Assembly (NCBI RefSeq): GCF_001046635.1
Contig: NZ_KQ130460.1
Coordinates: 1-64,000, forward strand
Length of the DNA stretch: 64,000 nt
From: Novosphingobium barchaimii LL02
GTDB taxonomy: Bacteria; Pseudomonadota; Alphaproteobacteria; Sphingomonadales; Sphingomonadaceae
Direction of reading: 5' to 3'
Both the position numbers and the translations under genes were made by a program. How positions within the stretch are numbered: the stretch's first letter is position 1; every line of letters begins with the position of its first letter. The notes beneath the pieces were generated by a model. That model was not told the origin of the DNA. It worked only from the letters and a program-made list of their open reading frames with translations, and made no database searches. Positions 54,154-63,470 of this stretch are shown here, in pieces.

Positions 54154-55884
54154 TTACTCGGCTGACTGGGTGGAGGGGGATGGCGGCGCCGGATTGAAAT
54201 TGATGCGCTTGAGCATCTCGGTACGCTCGCCCATTTGCATGAGCTGGCCGTCGGCCATGATCATGATGTGGTCGACATGGGCGAAGACGGTGGGGCGATG
54301 GCCGACAATGACTACGATTGCGCCGCGTTGTTTGGCGGCGCGCACAGCCTCGACAAGGGCGTCCTCGCCAGCCGCGTCAAGGTTGGAATTGGGCTCGTCG
54401 AGTACGATCAGGAACGGATTGCCATAGAGCGCGCGGGCCAGTGCAATGCGCTGCTTTTGGCCCGCTGAAAGACCGCCCCCGCCCGGGCCGCCCAGCACGT
54501 ACTCGTAACCGCCCGGCAATGCCACGATCATGTCGTGAACGTCGGCGGCGCGGGCAGCGGCGATGATCGCCTCGGGGTCGGCTTCGGCCTCGAAGCGGGC
54601 AATGTTCTGCGCGAGCGTACCGTCGAACAGTTCGATGGCTTGGGGCACGTAGCCGATGTCGCGGCCCAGAAGCACGGGATCCCATTGCTCCAGAGAGGCA
54701 CCGTCGAGCCGCACCGCGCCGCGCAATAAGGGCCATGCACCAGTGACGGCGCGCATCAGCGTCGATTTACCGGATCCGCTGTGTCCGATTACGGCCAGCG
54801 CTTCTCCGGCCGAGAGGCGGAACGAAACGTTTGCGACGGTAACCTTCTGCCTACCCGGGGGGGCGCAAACGACGCCTTGCACTTCGAGGCTGGCTTTAGG
54901 TCGCGGTAGCGGCATCGGTGCCTCGCGGAGGGGTATGTGTTCCAGCAGTCCGGTCAGACGGCGCCAAGCCTGGCTTGCTTCGGTCATCGGTTTCCATTGC
55001 CCGATCGTCTGCTCGACAGGCATCAAGGCACGCGCACTCAGGATCGAGCCGGCAATAATGACACCGCCGGTCGCATCGCCGTCGATGACCAGGAAGGCGC
55101 CCACGGCCAGCACGAAGGATTGCAGGAACAGGCGGAAGGCCTTGCCGATCACTTGCATCCGGCCGGCAGCACCGGCCAATTCGTCGTGGGAGGAGATCAG
55201 GCTGAGGCTGATTGCGTCCCAACTGGAACGGCGGCGGCCACCCATGCCCAGCACCCGTAGAACTTCACCGTTGCGGCGCACGTCCTCTGCCATGGTGAAG
55301 CGCGCGGCTGTAACGGCTGCGGCCTGTAGAGCGGGCCCCCGGGTTTGGCGGTCACCCAAAACCATCAGCACGATCATCACAAGCACGCCTGCGAGCGTGG
55401 CTAATCCGAGCACCCAGTGAAACAGCGTCAGGATCAGCAGGAACATGAGGACATAGGGAAGGTCCAGCAGCGCAAGCGGGCCTGCCCCGGTTATGTAGCC
55501 GCGCACAAGATCGAGATCGCGCACCGGCGCAGCGCCGGAGGGCAGGGGGCCAACTTCCTGTTCATGGCGACTGATTACATCATAAAGCCGGTCGCACAGG
55601 CGGCGATCAGCTTGAGCGCCAGTATGCAGCATCACGCGGGAGCGGATCACGTCGATGGCGCCCTGAAATATATAGGCTACGGTCACCATGAGCAGCAGTC
55701 CCGCAAGCGTCGCACCGCTGCGGCTGGCCAGGACGTCGTCGTAGACCAGCAACATGAAGAATGAGCCGGACAGCAGCAGTATGTTAAACACGGCGCTGAA
55801 CGCGAGGATCGGCCACAGGACGGGAAGCACTGCTTGCAGCATTCCCCGAACTCCGGCGAACAGGTTTTCTCTGGCCGGATCCAT
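54154..55884 (-). CDS. prsD: Type I secretion ABC transporter (PrsD family)
   Basis: The 576-residue exporter has an N-terminal membrane domain of six helices and a C-terminal ATPase. Walker A is GHSGSGKSTLMRA (about residues 370-382), the signature is LSAGQKQRIALARAL and Walker B is FLIVLDEPNSNLD. It lacks the peptidase-like C39 domain of HlyB, fitting the PrtD/PrsD group that exports RTX proteins with C-terminal signals. The small RTX gene at 61228 is a candidate substrate. Operon partners are the TolC and HlyD-type genes on either side. Confidence 0.94.
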   Translation of the reverse strand: MDPARENLFAGVRGMLQAVLPVLWPILAFSAVFNILLLSGSFFMLLVYDDVLASRSGATLAGLLLMVTVAYIFQGAIDVIRSRVMLHTGAQADRRLCDRLYDVISRHEQEVGPLPSGAAPVRDLDLVRGYITGAGPLALLDLPYVLMFLLILTLFHWVLGLATLAGVLVMIVLMVLGDRQTRGPALQAAAVTAARFTMAEDVRRNGEVLRVLGMGGRRRSSWDAISLSLISSHDELAGAAGRMQVIGKAFRLFLQSFVLAVGAFLVIDGDATGGVIIAGSILSARALMPVEQTIGQWKPMTEASQAWRRLTGLLEHIPLREAPMPLPRPKASLEVQGVVCAPPGRQKVTVANVSFRLSAGEALAVIGHSGSGKSTLMRAVTGAWPLLRGAVRLDGASLEQWDPVLLGRDIGYVPQAIELFDGTLAQNIARFEAEADPEAIIAAARAADVHDMIVALPGGYEYVLGGPGGGGLSAGQKQRIALARALYGNPFLIVLDEPNSNLDAAGEDALVEAVRAAKQRGAIVVIVGHRPTVFAHVDHIMIMADGQLMQMGERTEMLKRINFNPAPPSPSTQSAE

Positions 55885-55944
55885 TCTAACAATTCCTGAT
55901 GGTGTTGAGTTGCGGGCGGAAGCCGCGCATTATGAGCGGCATCT

Positions 55945-57450
55945 TCATTGCCCTTCGGGTTCCGGGGCCATGACATGGTCCGGTTCGGCATCGTTCTCGA
56001 CCTGGACGGCCGATGCTTTGAAATTATCATCCACGGCGACCGAGTCGATTATCTCGACGAGCGGCCCGGTCGGCAGCCCCGCGAAGGGAACCGAGTTGTA
56101 GGCGTTCGGATCGAAGGGCGGAGTACCCGGCGCGAAACTGTCCGCGCGCAATTGGCCCATGGCGCCCAGCAGCAAGGCATGTTGCACGTAGAGCTGGGCT
56201 TCGGCTTGCGCTCGTGCCTGGCGCGAAGTGAGAAGGTCGCGCGCGGTGTCAAGCACGTCGAGCGAGGTTACCTGCCCGGCAAGCTGTTGCTGCTGCGCGC
56301 CATCAAGAGCGCTTTGCGCGGCGGTGACGGCACGGGTGTACGCGGGCAGGGCGCGGCGGGCGGCAGACAGTTGGTCCCAATAACTGGCGATGTTCTCGCG
56401 GACGCCTCGCGAAGTCTGTTCCAGTTGCTGGGTCGCGGCATCTGCCAGTTGCTTGGCCTCGCGGATACGGGCGGAGAGAAGGCCGCCGGAATAAAGCGGC
56501 ACGGTAAGCCCCACCTGCACTTGCGCGGAAAGTTCGCGCGTATTGTCGTTTTCGATCGTCAGCGATGAACGGGCGACACTGCCCTGAACCCCGACATAAG
56601 GCCTTGCATTGCCGCGGGCCTGCGCGATCCGGCCTTGCGCTGCGGCAAGGTCGAAGCGGGCGGATGCGAGCACCGGGCTGGATGCAGCGCCCATTGCCTG
56701 CGCTTCCTCGATTGAGCGCGGAAGAGGAGGCAACTGCGGTAGCGGCAACAGCCCATCTGGATAATGGCCCAGGATGTTGCGGTAAGTGTTGCGGCTGGCC
56801 TGCAGGTTGCCTTGCGCCAACTCCAGCTGCGCCTGGCCGCTGAAGATACGGTTGCGGGTCTGCTGCAGGTCTGTCTCGGTGGCGTAGCGCGCGGTGTAGC
56901 GGGCGTTGATCTGGTCGAGCGTCTCGGTCAGCTGGGATAGGTTCTCTCGGGCAATGCCGACCAGTTTCTCGTCGCGCAGGACGGCGGCATAGGCAATGAC
57001 CACGTTGGCCATCAGGTCCTGCTCGCTGGAGTGCATGTCAGCAACCGATGCGCCGTATCCGGCTTGCGCGATGTTTCGCTGAGCGCTGAGCCGGCCGAAG
57101 GTAAACAGCGGCTGGTCAAGTGAAAGCGAGAGCTGCGGCGTAAAGCCATCCTGCCGCAGCACTGTGACGTTGCTCTGCGTGACGCGGCGCCAGGCATAGC
57201 GATAGCTGGCGTCGGCAGTGAGCGTGGGGCCGAACTGGGCCTTGGCCTGACGCATGCGTTCTTCGGCTGCGCGGGTGGAAGCACGGCTCGCTTCGACGCC
57301 GGGGTTGTGCTGGTAGGCGATGGCCATTGCCTCGCCGAGCGTCTCTGCCGATACCGGCGCGGGCATCGCTGAACACAGCAATAAAGGCAGCCAGGGCAAG
57401 GTCTGTATTTTCGCAGCCATGGTCATGTGCATGTTTGCGCTGTTCTTCAT
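55945..57450 (-). CDS. TolC-family outer-membrane channel
   Basis: This protein of about 501 residues completes the type I secretion channel. A signal peptide (hydrophobic core LPWLPLLLCSAMPAPVSAE) is followed by the two-fold TolC repeat, with LGEAMAIAYQHNPGVEASRA at the start and long helical hairpins. The C-terminal tail is acidic and disordered (ending EPDHVMAPEPEGQ). I chose the ATG at 57450; 57420 is possible, and the frame opens 11 bp into the SleB gene. Its operon position between the hydrolase and the ABC exporter fits PrsDE-type secretion. Confidence 0.92.
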   Translation of the reverse strand: MKNSANMHMTMAAKIQTLPWLPLLLCSAMPAPVSAETLGEAMAIAYQHNPGVEASRASTRAAEERMRQAKAQFGPTLTADASYRYAWRRVTQSNVTVLRQDGFTPQLSLSLDQPLFTFGRLSAQRNIAQAGYGASVADMHSSEQDLMANVVIAYAAVLRDEKLVGIARENLSQLTETLDQINARYTARYATETDLQQTRNRIFSGQAQLELAQGNLQASRNTYRNILGHYPDGLLPLPQLPPLPRSIEEAQAMGAASSPVLASARFDLAAAQGRIAQARGNARPYVGVQGSVARSSLTIENDNTRELSAQVQVGLTVPLYSGGLLSARIREAKQLADAATQQLEQTSRGVRENIASYWDQLSAARRALPAYTRAVTAAQSALDGAQQQQLAGQVTSLDVLDTARDLLTSRQARAQAEAQLYVQHALLLGAMGQLRADSFAPGTPPFDPNAYNSVPFAGLPTGPLVEIIDSVAVDDNFKASAVQVENDAEPDHVMAPEPEGQ

Positions 57451-57535
57451 CAGGCGGATTTCATGCGCGGGCATGGTGAATATTGCCCTGAGATGGAGCC
57501 TGGGATTTCCCCATAGAACCATCTGCCGTCGGACT

Positions 57536-58870
57536 TCAGGAGGCATGGGAAAAGTCTCCCTTGAAGGTGATCCAGCGGCGGTTTGCGTCCGACAGGCACT
57601 GTGCGTCCGACGGGCGATTGAAGCGGGCGCAGTCCCAAAGGACGATCTCGACGCCAGTGCGCTTGTCGGTCACGTAGAGGAAGGCGACAGTGCGGATGAC
57701 GGGGTTTTGGGGAGAGCCGAAGCCTTGCGAAGTCCGGTCCCACCCGACGACTTTGCAATAGACTTGTCCCGCGCACTTCCCCAGGCCCAGCATCGCCAGC
57801 CTGGCGCCGTCACCGCCGGCATCGACGAGAATGAAATGATCGCCTTCGCGCGTGCTGATCGTGTCGATAACGCTGGTGGTCGCCGCAGAGCCCAGCGCGC
57901 CTGACGTGCCGTTGACGGTCGCCAATTGCGACGTAACCGGACCGCGATGTGCGGGAGACAGGAAGGCCAGTTTGGGTTCGAAAGGCTCTGTATCGTCAAG
58001 CGGAGAGGTGAAAGCGTGCTGGCGCCCCCAACCACCACGCCAGCGAAAGAACAGGTGCGTGTCTACCCGGGCTATCTTGTCGAGCGTGGCGCTCCAGTAG
58101 GGATGCACCCAATCGGTGTGATAATGCGTGGCCATGCCGACAGCCGGGTCGGTCTCTCCCGTAAGGAAGGCCAATGCCGTGGCGCGGGCACGCTGCCAAG
58201 CGGAGGGCGAGGGTATCCGCGCCAGTGCGCCGTCGCAGGTGAATGTGAACTGGCATCCGGTCGCGCGTTCGGATCCCTGATAGACGACGGCGCAGACTGA
58301 GTGGGGATAGGCCGGGTGACGCACCCGGTTCAGGACTACCTGGGCGACGGCCGCCTGCCCTGCGCGGTCACTTCCCGCTTCGTAGAGTACGGCGCTGGCG
58401 AGGCAATCCAGAGCGCGGGGAAATTTGGCGCTGTCACGGTTCATGCGAAATGGCAAGGAGCGGTCGGTACCGAGGGCGGCGAAAGGGATCGCCGCGTTAA
58501 GCCGGCGGGCGGTCTTGGGATCGACGTCGGCAAAAAACAGCGGTTCGATTTTCGGGGCATCGCCGCCGGTCGGCGCATGGTTGCCGGACAACGCGTGGCT
58601 TCGGCGGTCCGGGACCAGCCGCGATGCTGCATTCGGTTGTGCTGGAGATAGAACCCTGGCGAGCAAAAGAGCGGCAAGAAGCACGAGGACCGATGCCAGT
58701 ATGACCGCAAAAATGAGGCAGCGTGGGCTCACCGAAGCTAACAGCGAAAGCGCGGTCGTCCTGCGCTTTCGCCAGTCCATCATGTTATTGGGAGCCTGCG
58801 GAAGTCCGCCTGGAAGGAGGCGGGGCGCCATTGCCGGCCGGCAAAAGTTGAAGGTGGCCTCACCCATCAT
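57536..58870 (-). CDS. SleB-type cell wall hydrolase
   Basis: The 444-residue protein has a membrane anchor (about residues 48-72) and a periplasmic hydrolase domain of the SleB/Hydrolase_2 family (about 150-265). Its core reads CLASAVLYEAGSD with the likely catalytic glutamate, then AAVAQVVLNRVRHPAYPHSV and GCQFTFTCDG. The C-terminal 170 residues are unassigned. Hydrolases of this family often accompany envelope-spanning exporters and may open the peptidoglycan for the complex. The start overlaps the stop of the outer-membrane barrel gene by 4 bp. Confidence 0.9.
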   Translation of the reverse strand: MMGEATFNFCRPAMAPRLLPGGLPQAPNNMMDWRKRRTTALSLLASVSPRCLIFAVILASVLVLLAALLLARVLSPAQPNAASRLVPDRRSHALSGNHAPTGGDAPKIEPLFFADVDPKTARRLNAAIPFAALGTDRSLPFRMNRDSAKFPRALDCLASAVLYEAGSDRAGQAAVAQVVLNRVRHPAYPHSVCAVVYQGSERATGCQFTFTCDGALARIPSPSAWQRARATALAFLTGETDPAVGMATHYHTDWVHPYWSATLDKIARVDTHLFFRWRGGWGRQHAFTSPLDDTEPFEPKLAFLSPAHRGPVTSQLATVNGTSGALGSAATTSVIDTISTREGDHFILVDAGGDGARLAMLGLGKCAGQVYCKVVGWDRTSQGFGSPQNPVIRTVAFLYVTDKRTGVEIVLWDCARFNRPSDAQCLSDANRRWITFKGDFSHAS

Positions 58871-60204
58871 CGTGCCAACGTGACCGAGAGCAGGCCGTAG
58901 AACTGGGAGAAGGGTTCGAACGGCGCGGGGCCGTTTACGAACCGCCTCGCGTAACCCACGTTCACATTTGCCGAAAGCCAGCGGGTGAAGCGTAGGCGCG
59001 GCCCGGCCGAGATGTCGAAGCGCCGTGACGAATAGGGTTGCTTGCCATAGTCTTCCAGCGTGAACTTGGTCGCGCCAAGCCAGGACAGGCTGCGCCGCAT
59101 CTCATATTCCGCTTCGACTTTCACGGTCGTCAGCGTGACGGCGCTCACGAGGTCGTAGGGACTAGTTGTGTTACTCTGTTCGATGCTGCCGCGCACGGCG
59201 AGCAGGCGCGAGGGAAAGTACCGCAAGTGTCCCCATATGGCCGGGCCCGCAATGGCGCCGAACGCAGCGTTTTTGAAATCATAGCGGCGGTATCCGAAGC
59301 CCACCTGCGCATAGATAAGCTGTGAAATCTCGTAGCGGACGCCCACGGTCCCGCTCCAGTTTTCGGCGTCGCGGTTCACTAGCTGACGTGACGGCGCGTA
59401 ATTGAAATGGTCGTATTCCACGCCTGCGAAGATCGCAGTGCGGCCGCTGATTTCGTAAGATACGATGCCTTGGGCGCTATACCGCGTGACGTTGCGGAAA
59501 CGCTGATCGGCGGAAGTTCCCGTACTTCCCGCGAGGTCTTCGTAACGCTGATGCATGCCGAGAACCTGGGCGTCGATCGCGAGCCGGTTGAACTGCTTGC
59601 GCCCGGTAAACGAGCCGCCGAGGACTCGGCGCATCAGCGGTTCACCACCGACGAGGTCGTTCTCCACCGTTCCGCGCATGATTGCTTCGCGGCGGTAGCC
59701 CAAATTCACCGAAATCGAATTGGGGCCGGTAGTACCGTGGGTGTAAGTGCTTTCCAGGCTATATTCGGTCGAATCCTGGCTGGCCAGCTTCAGGTAGGAG
59801 CTTGTGCGCGCCATGGCTTCGACGGAAATATTCTGGAACCGATTTTCCTTGCGCAGCCGCAGACGAGGTTCTGCCTGAAGAACAATGTCCGATTCCTTCA
59901 CGCTGGTGCGGGTGAACACGTTGTTGTTACCGCGCATGCCGAAAGTAACGGTCGGGAGCACCTGGAAGCCGGCGATATCGTAGCCGATCTGCCTATACTC
60001 CGGGATGATCCTGGAGCCGGGCACATCGTTCGGCTCACGGATCAGAGGGCCGATGTTCTGGGCCTCTGCTGCGTGAGACCATGCAGTTGAAAGAGCAATG
60101 ACCGCGAAGCTGGCGCGCAAGCGCGCGACGCGCAGAGGTGGAAGGCCTGCGATATGGCTAAAGAGCTGGCTAGAGCCAGCGTTATAGAAGGCTATCTTGG
60201 GCAC
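58867..60204 (-). CDS. Outer-membrane beta-barrel protein (polysaccharide locus)
   Basis: The 445-residue protein has a signal region (hydrophobic stretch at about residues 27-48, AEAQ) and many alternating beta strands rich in aromatic residues, ending near the C terminus with FYGLLSVTLAR. It looks like the BBP2-type barrel seen in exopolysaccharide clusters, for example in sphingan and Gum-like loci. It may form the outer-membrane pore or anchor for polysaccharide. The start is GTG at 60204, three bases after the Wza-like gene. Confidence 0.8.
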   Translation of the reverse strand: MPKIAFYNAGSSQLFSHIAGLPPLRVARLRASFAVIALSTAWSHAAEAQNIGPLIREPNDVPGSRIIPEYRQIGYDIAGFQVLPTVTFGMRGNNNVFTRTSVKESDIVLQAEPRLRLRKENRFQNISVEAMARTSSYLKLASQDSTEYSLESTYTHGTTGPNSISVNLGYRREAIMRGTVENDLVGGEPLMRRVLGGSFTGRKQFNRLAIDAQVLGMHQRYEDLAGSTGTSADQRFRNVTRYSAQGIVSYEISGRTAIFAGVEYDHFNYAPSRQLVNRDAENWSGTVGVRYEISQLIYAQVGFGYRRYDFKNAAFGAIAGPAIWGHLRYFPSRLLAVRGSIEQSNTTSPYDLVSAVTLTTVKVEAEYEMRRSLSWLGATKFTLEDYGKQPYSSRRFDISAGPRLRFTRWLSANVNVGYARRFVNGPAPFEPFSQFYGLLSVTLAR

Positions 60205-60207
60205 AGC

Positions 60208-60765
60208 CTAGAACTTCCGCTCGAGTACGCGGACGGTGTCGCCAGGCTGAACGGGCGTATTTCCGTCTAGGCGGTAAAGGACTTCTCCGGCGCCTTCCTT
60301 GTGGCGGATATAGACGCGCTTTTCATCCGCGCGGTAAGTGAAGCCCGCCGCCTTGGCGACAGCGCTGAACACGGTCAGTCCTTCGACAAAGGGGTATTCT
60401 CCCGGAGTGTTGACTTCGCCAAGGATATAGTAAGGGCGGAAGTTCAGCACATCGATCGCGACGCTGGGATTGTCGATGTAGCCCTTACCGAGCGCGGTTG
60501 TAAGCCGGTTAGCCAAGTTAGGGGCAGTGATGCCTTTGGCTTGGACTGCGCCGATCAGTGGGAACGCTATGGCGCCGGAACCATCGACGAGATATTCGCC
60601 GGTAAGCTTTTCCTCACCGTAGACGGTGATGCGCAGTTTGTCGCCGGCACCCAGTGCGTAGCTGGTATCAGTGCTCGACAAGGCCAGTTCAGGTAGCGAT
60701 CCACTACTTGCGCAGCCGGATGTTAGGCATCCGGCAATGAACAGAACGGTCAGAAATATCCGCAT
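60208..60765 (-). CDS. Polysaccharide export lipoprotein (Wza/GumB family)
   Basis: The 185-residue lipoprotein exports polysaccharide across the outer membrane as an oligomer. The signal peptide ends in the lipobox TSGC at about residue 18. The Poly_export domain (YALGAGDKLRITVYGEEKL, then GYIDNPSVAIDVL) and an SLBB domain (YYILGEVNTPGEYPF) follow. The short form resembles GumB and sphingan GelD and lacks the extra SLBB repeats of E. coli Wza. It leads the six-gene operon to 52801. Confidence 0.92.
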   Translation of the reverse strand: MRIFLTVLFIAGCLTSGCASSGSLPELALSSTDTSYALGAGDKLRITVYGEEKLTGEYLVDGSGAIAFPLIGAVQAKGITAPNLANRLTTALGKGYIDNPSVAIDVLNFRPYYILGEVNTPGEYPFVEGLTVFSAVAKAAGFTYRADEKRVYIRHKEGAGEVLYRLDGNTPVQPGDTVRVLERKF

Positions 60766-61227
60766 TTGTCGCCTGTTTTCTGTTCGAACCTGGTGAATGT
60801 CTGGTTCGTTAAATGGCTGATGTCTTGCGGCCTAGTTGATATAAGTCAGGGCCTTTTTACAAATAAAGATCCGTTCAATTGCGACCTTAATGCGCGAGGT
60901 ACGTCCGATAGCGACCGATCTTACGATAATTTTTATGGATATCGGATTTTTATCGCCATAACGTATGGCAAAAGGTCTTTATGACTTTGTTGTTATCGGT
61001 TCCGGGCTCAATATTTAGTCATGGTGTGATAGTATCGCATATTTTTTGGAGGCAAATTCTGCGCGCCCGGCAATTTCCGTGCTTTGTAATGGCGATGGTG
61101 CCCCTTTTGCGGCACGCGACGCCCTGGATGTTGACGATAAGCCGGAAAGCATCGAAAGAGGGGGCGCTTGAACGCCTCCTCTTTCGTTCGCGGAAGGGCT
61201 TAGCCAGCAGGCAGGCCCTTATAAATA
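60766..61227. other. Intergenic region between the export operon and the RTX gene
   Basis: About 460 bp with no convincing gene; two short plus-strand frames (60766-60984 and 60981-61259) lack ribosome sites and family likeness. The left part must hold the promoter of the export operon. The right part contains the hairpin at 61153-61186. Confidence 0.5.
61153..61186 (-). terminator. Terminator-like hairpin after the RTX gene
   Basis: CGAAAGAGGGGGCG (61153-61166) pairs with CGCCTCCTCTTTCG (61173-61186), 13 of 14 bases, around a 6-base loop, 41 bp downstream of the RTX gene stop on the minus strand. The stem itself ends in a TTTCG run. It separates the RTX transcript from the export operon. 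Confidence 0.7.
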
Positions 61228-61668
61228 TCAGTTGTAGAAATTGTAGTCGCCCAGCTTGAGCTGGTTGCCGTTCACCGAACCAACGGCGACGACATAGTCC
61301 AGCCCCGTAGTGGTGCTGTGGATGGTATAGTATTGCGCATGAATGTCGCCGCCGGGGCTCGCGCCGTTGTAGCCGTATCCAGTGAACGTGATTGTCGATC
61401 CGGCGCCAAATCCGGAGAGATAAAGAAAGTCGTTGTTGCCCGCTTCGTAGACACCAGCGCCGTGGAAATCATAAATGAAGTCCTGTGCCTTTGCCCCGAT
61501 CGAGGTATTGTTGTTCAGCGCTGGATCGAAGTCCGACAGCTTGAGCACGAATGCGTCGTTGCCTGCGCCACCATAGTAATAGTCGATACCCTTGCCGCCT
61601 GCGAGCGCGTCCTTGCCGCCGCTTCCGGCAATTTTGTCGCTACCATCGGTTCCATAGTAAGTTGGCAT
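61228..61668 (-). CDS. Small RTX-type calcium-binding secreted protein
   Basis: The 146-residue protein has no N-terminal signal peptide but begins with RTX nonapeptide repeats: DGSDKIAGSGGKDALAGGKG, then IDYYYGGAGNDAFVLKL (about residues 8-45), the calcium-binding pattern GGxGxDxxx. The rest is a beta-rich, glycine-rich domain ending in YNFYN. RTX proteins are secreted by type I systems via a C-terminal signal, so the adjacent PrsDE-TolC exporter is the likely route. AGGAGG lies six bases before the ATG at 61668, so that start is preferred over 61674. A hairpin follows the stop. Confidence 0.85.
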   Translation of the reverse strand: MPTYYGTDGSDKIAGSGGKDALAGGKGIDYYYGGAGNDAFVLKLSDFDPALNNNTSIGAKAQDFIYDFHGAGVYEAGNNDFLYLSGFGAGSTITFTGYGYNGASPGGDIHAQYYTIHSTTTGLDYVVAVGSVNGNQLKLGDYNFYN

Positions 61669-62199
61669 GTCCATCCTCCTGAGTAAAAACGCAAATACCC
61701 CTTTGGGTGCCGAAAATCCTTGGGCCATAAGGTGCTTAAACTACGTAAAAATGCCCAAATATGACGCAAAATAGTTCACGGCACATTCACTATAATTCGA
61801 AGTGATTTTCGAACTCAAGTAGTTATGTGAAGGGTAGTTGTTATCCTGGCCGGGTTATTGTCCAATTTGGATGTTTAAGTGATTTATTGCATTTTCCATT
61901 ATGGTACGTTCATCGGAAGAAGTGCGGCTGGAAGCAGGCGTATTCCCAGCGGTCCGCAATCGCGCGGAAGTCTGGTGCCAGAGGAACGGTTCATAGTGGA
62001 TGCGAATAGCCTCAATGGCGGCCGTTCAAATGGCTGGCTAATGCCGAATTTTCACGGATCGAGTGGTTGTGGCGTGCCCTATGGTGGCTGAAGTGTTGCA
62101 CGTGCGCACCACGATGGTGTTCAACTCGCCAATGGTTGAATCTATTTCGGCCCCCCCCCAACATAGCGTGCTTCATCGTTCCCGTTTGGCGGGCGGTAA
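61669..62199. other. Intergenic region between the RTX and pyruvyl transferase genes
   Basis: About 530 bp without a gene. Both divergent promoters must lie here. It contains an inverted repeat (TTCAAC 62120-62125, GTTGAA 62135-62140) and a run of about nine C near 62151-62159, some 40 bp before the GTG start of the pyruvyl transferase. Confidence 0.5.
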
Positions 62200-63237
62200 G
62201 TGAAGTTGCTGCATTACGAGCCCGCTGTCCCGAACTTCGGAGATGACCTCAATGGCACCCTCTGGTCTGCTCTGGCGCCTTCGCTGTTCGAGGGAGAGGG
62301 CGTAGTCGATGATCGGGGCGAAGCCTTTGTAGGCATTGGAACCATCGTCGGGATTGATCCCGGTCGGCGACGGTGTCTGCATGTATTCTCCAGCGGTGCG
62401 GGCTACACAGCCGCCGATGGATGGGCTGGACTGGATGTGCATTATCACTGCGTGCGCGGACCGGTGACGGCGCAGGTGCTGGGATTGTCGGCGGACAGGG
62501 CCTTGACTGACGGAGCGATCCTGGCCCCGTTGGTCGACAGGTTTCGGTTTTCGGCGGCGGTTGAGGGTGCCGGAGCCCGTAACATTACGGCTGGTGGGCG
62601 CACCGTCGTCGTACCTCATTATGAGACGATCGCCTTTCCCGGCTGGGACCATGCCGTGCGGATGGCCGGCTTCGATCTCGTTGACCCCAGGGGAGCGCCT
62701 GAGGTCGTGATTGCCGCATTGGCAAGTGCACGCTTGGTACTTACCGAATCGCTGCACGGCGCGATTTTGGCCGATGCTTACGGCGTGCCGTGGCGGGGGT
62801 TTGCAGTTTCGCGCAATTTCTCGACAGCCAAGTGGGCAGACTGGACCGGGTCGTTGGAACTGAATGTAGAGATCGCGTTGGTGCCTCCGCCCGATCCGAT
62901 GCCTTTGCTGCGTTTCGGTAAACGGGGAGAAGCGTTCGGTACCATGCTCCAACTGGAGCCTGAGGCATCTTTTCGCGAATTTCGCAGTCGTATTGCTCCG
63001 CCTGCCCGGATACCTTTCCTGAAAGCGCAAGCCAAACGGGTGCTGGAGGACCTGCCCGCAGCGCGACGGCTGCTTGGGTTCAGTCCCCAGCGCACTGCAA
63101 AAGCACTGGCCGAACTGGCGACGTATGAGCCTTACCTGAGTTTGGCGGGCAGGCGCGATAGCTTGCGTGATGCCATGTTGCAGAGACTGGAGGCGTTGGT
63201 CCGGCTGCACCAGGGGGCGTTGGCGAGGGTGACCTGA
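62200..63237 (+). CDS. Polysaccharide pyruvyl transferase family protein
   Basis: The 345-residue enzyme of the PS_pyruv_trans family usually adds pyruvate ketals from phosphoenolpyruvate to sugars of exopolysaccharides, making them acidic. The N terminus (LLHYEPAVPNFGDDLNGTLW) has the family's NFGD motif, and the later VLTESLHGAILADAYGVPW (about residues 178-196) is the characteristic ESLHG region. The start is GTG at 62200 with GGCGG upstream. It lies beside a C-run and an inverted repeat and probably belongs to the same polysaccharide as the exporter genes. Confidence 0.9.
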   Translation: MKLLHYEPAVPNFGDDLNGTLWSALAPSLFEGEGVVDDRGEAFVGIGTIVGIDPGRRRCLHVFSSGAGYTAADGWAGLDVHYHCVRGPVTAQVLGLSADRALTDGAILAPLVDRFRFSAAVEGAGARNITAGGRTVVVPHYETIAFPGWDHAVRMAGFDLVDPRGAPEVVIAALASARLVLTESLHGAILADAYGVPWRGFAVSRNFSTAKWADWTGSLELNVEIALVPPPDPMPLLRFGKRGEAFGTMLQLEPEASFREFRSRIAPPARIPFLKAQAKRVLEDLPAARRLLGFSPQRTAKALAELATYEPYLSLAGRRDSLRDAMLQRLEALVRLHQGALARVT

Positions 63238-63311
63238 TCTACGGCGGTCCCGGTATCGCCCCAAGACCGCAGTTAACCGATTAAACGCAGTTAGGGGTGT
63301 ATGGGGCCTTT

Positions 63312-63470
63312 ATGCAAAGGCCTCGACATCCCTTCCGACCTACCGCTTCGGTTGCATCACCTCCCGCACGCGTTGGCGCAAAGCCTATTCTGTGGCGAGG
63401 GTGGCTTGCCGGCGCAGCCATCAGCGTCTGCCTGTGGGGTGGGATTGCAATGGTCGTCGCAATCTTGTGA
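63312..63470 (+). CDS. Possible 52-residue single-pass membrane protein
   Basis: A short frame has an ATG preceded by GGGG at normal spacing. The product has a basic, proline-rich first half and one hydrophobic helix at the C terminus (GWLAGAAISVCLWGGIAMVV). It lies 74 bp after the pyruvyl transferase on the same strand. No family is recognised. It may be a real small protein or the first part of a decayed gene, since the next 330 bp hold no complete frame. Confidence 0.35.
   Translation: MQRPRHPFRPTASVASPPARVGAKPILWRGWLAGAAISVCLWGGIAMVVAIL

Noticed and set aside
60766-61259. Two short plus-strand ORFs between the export operon and RTX gene
   Set aside because: One runs across the terminator hairpin into the RTX gene; neither has coding character.
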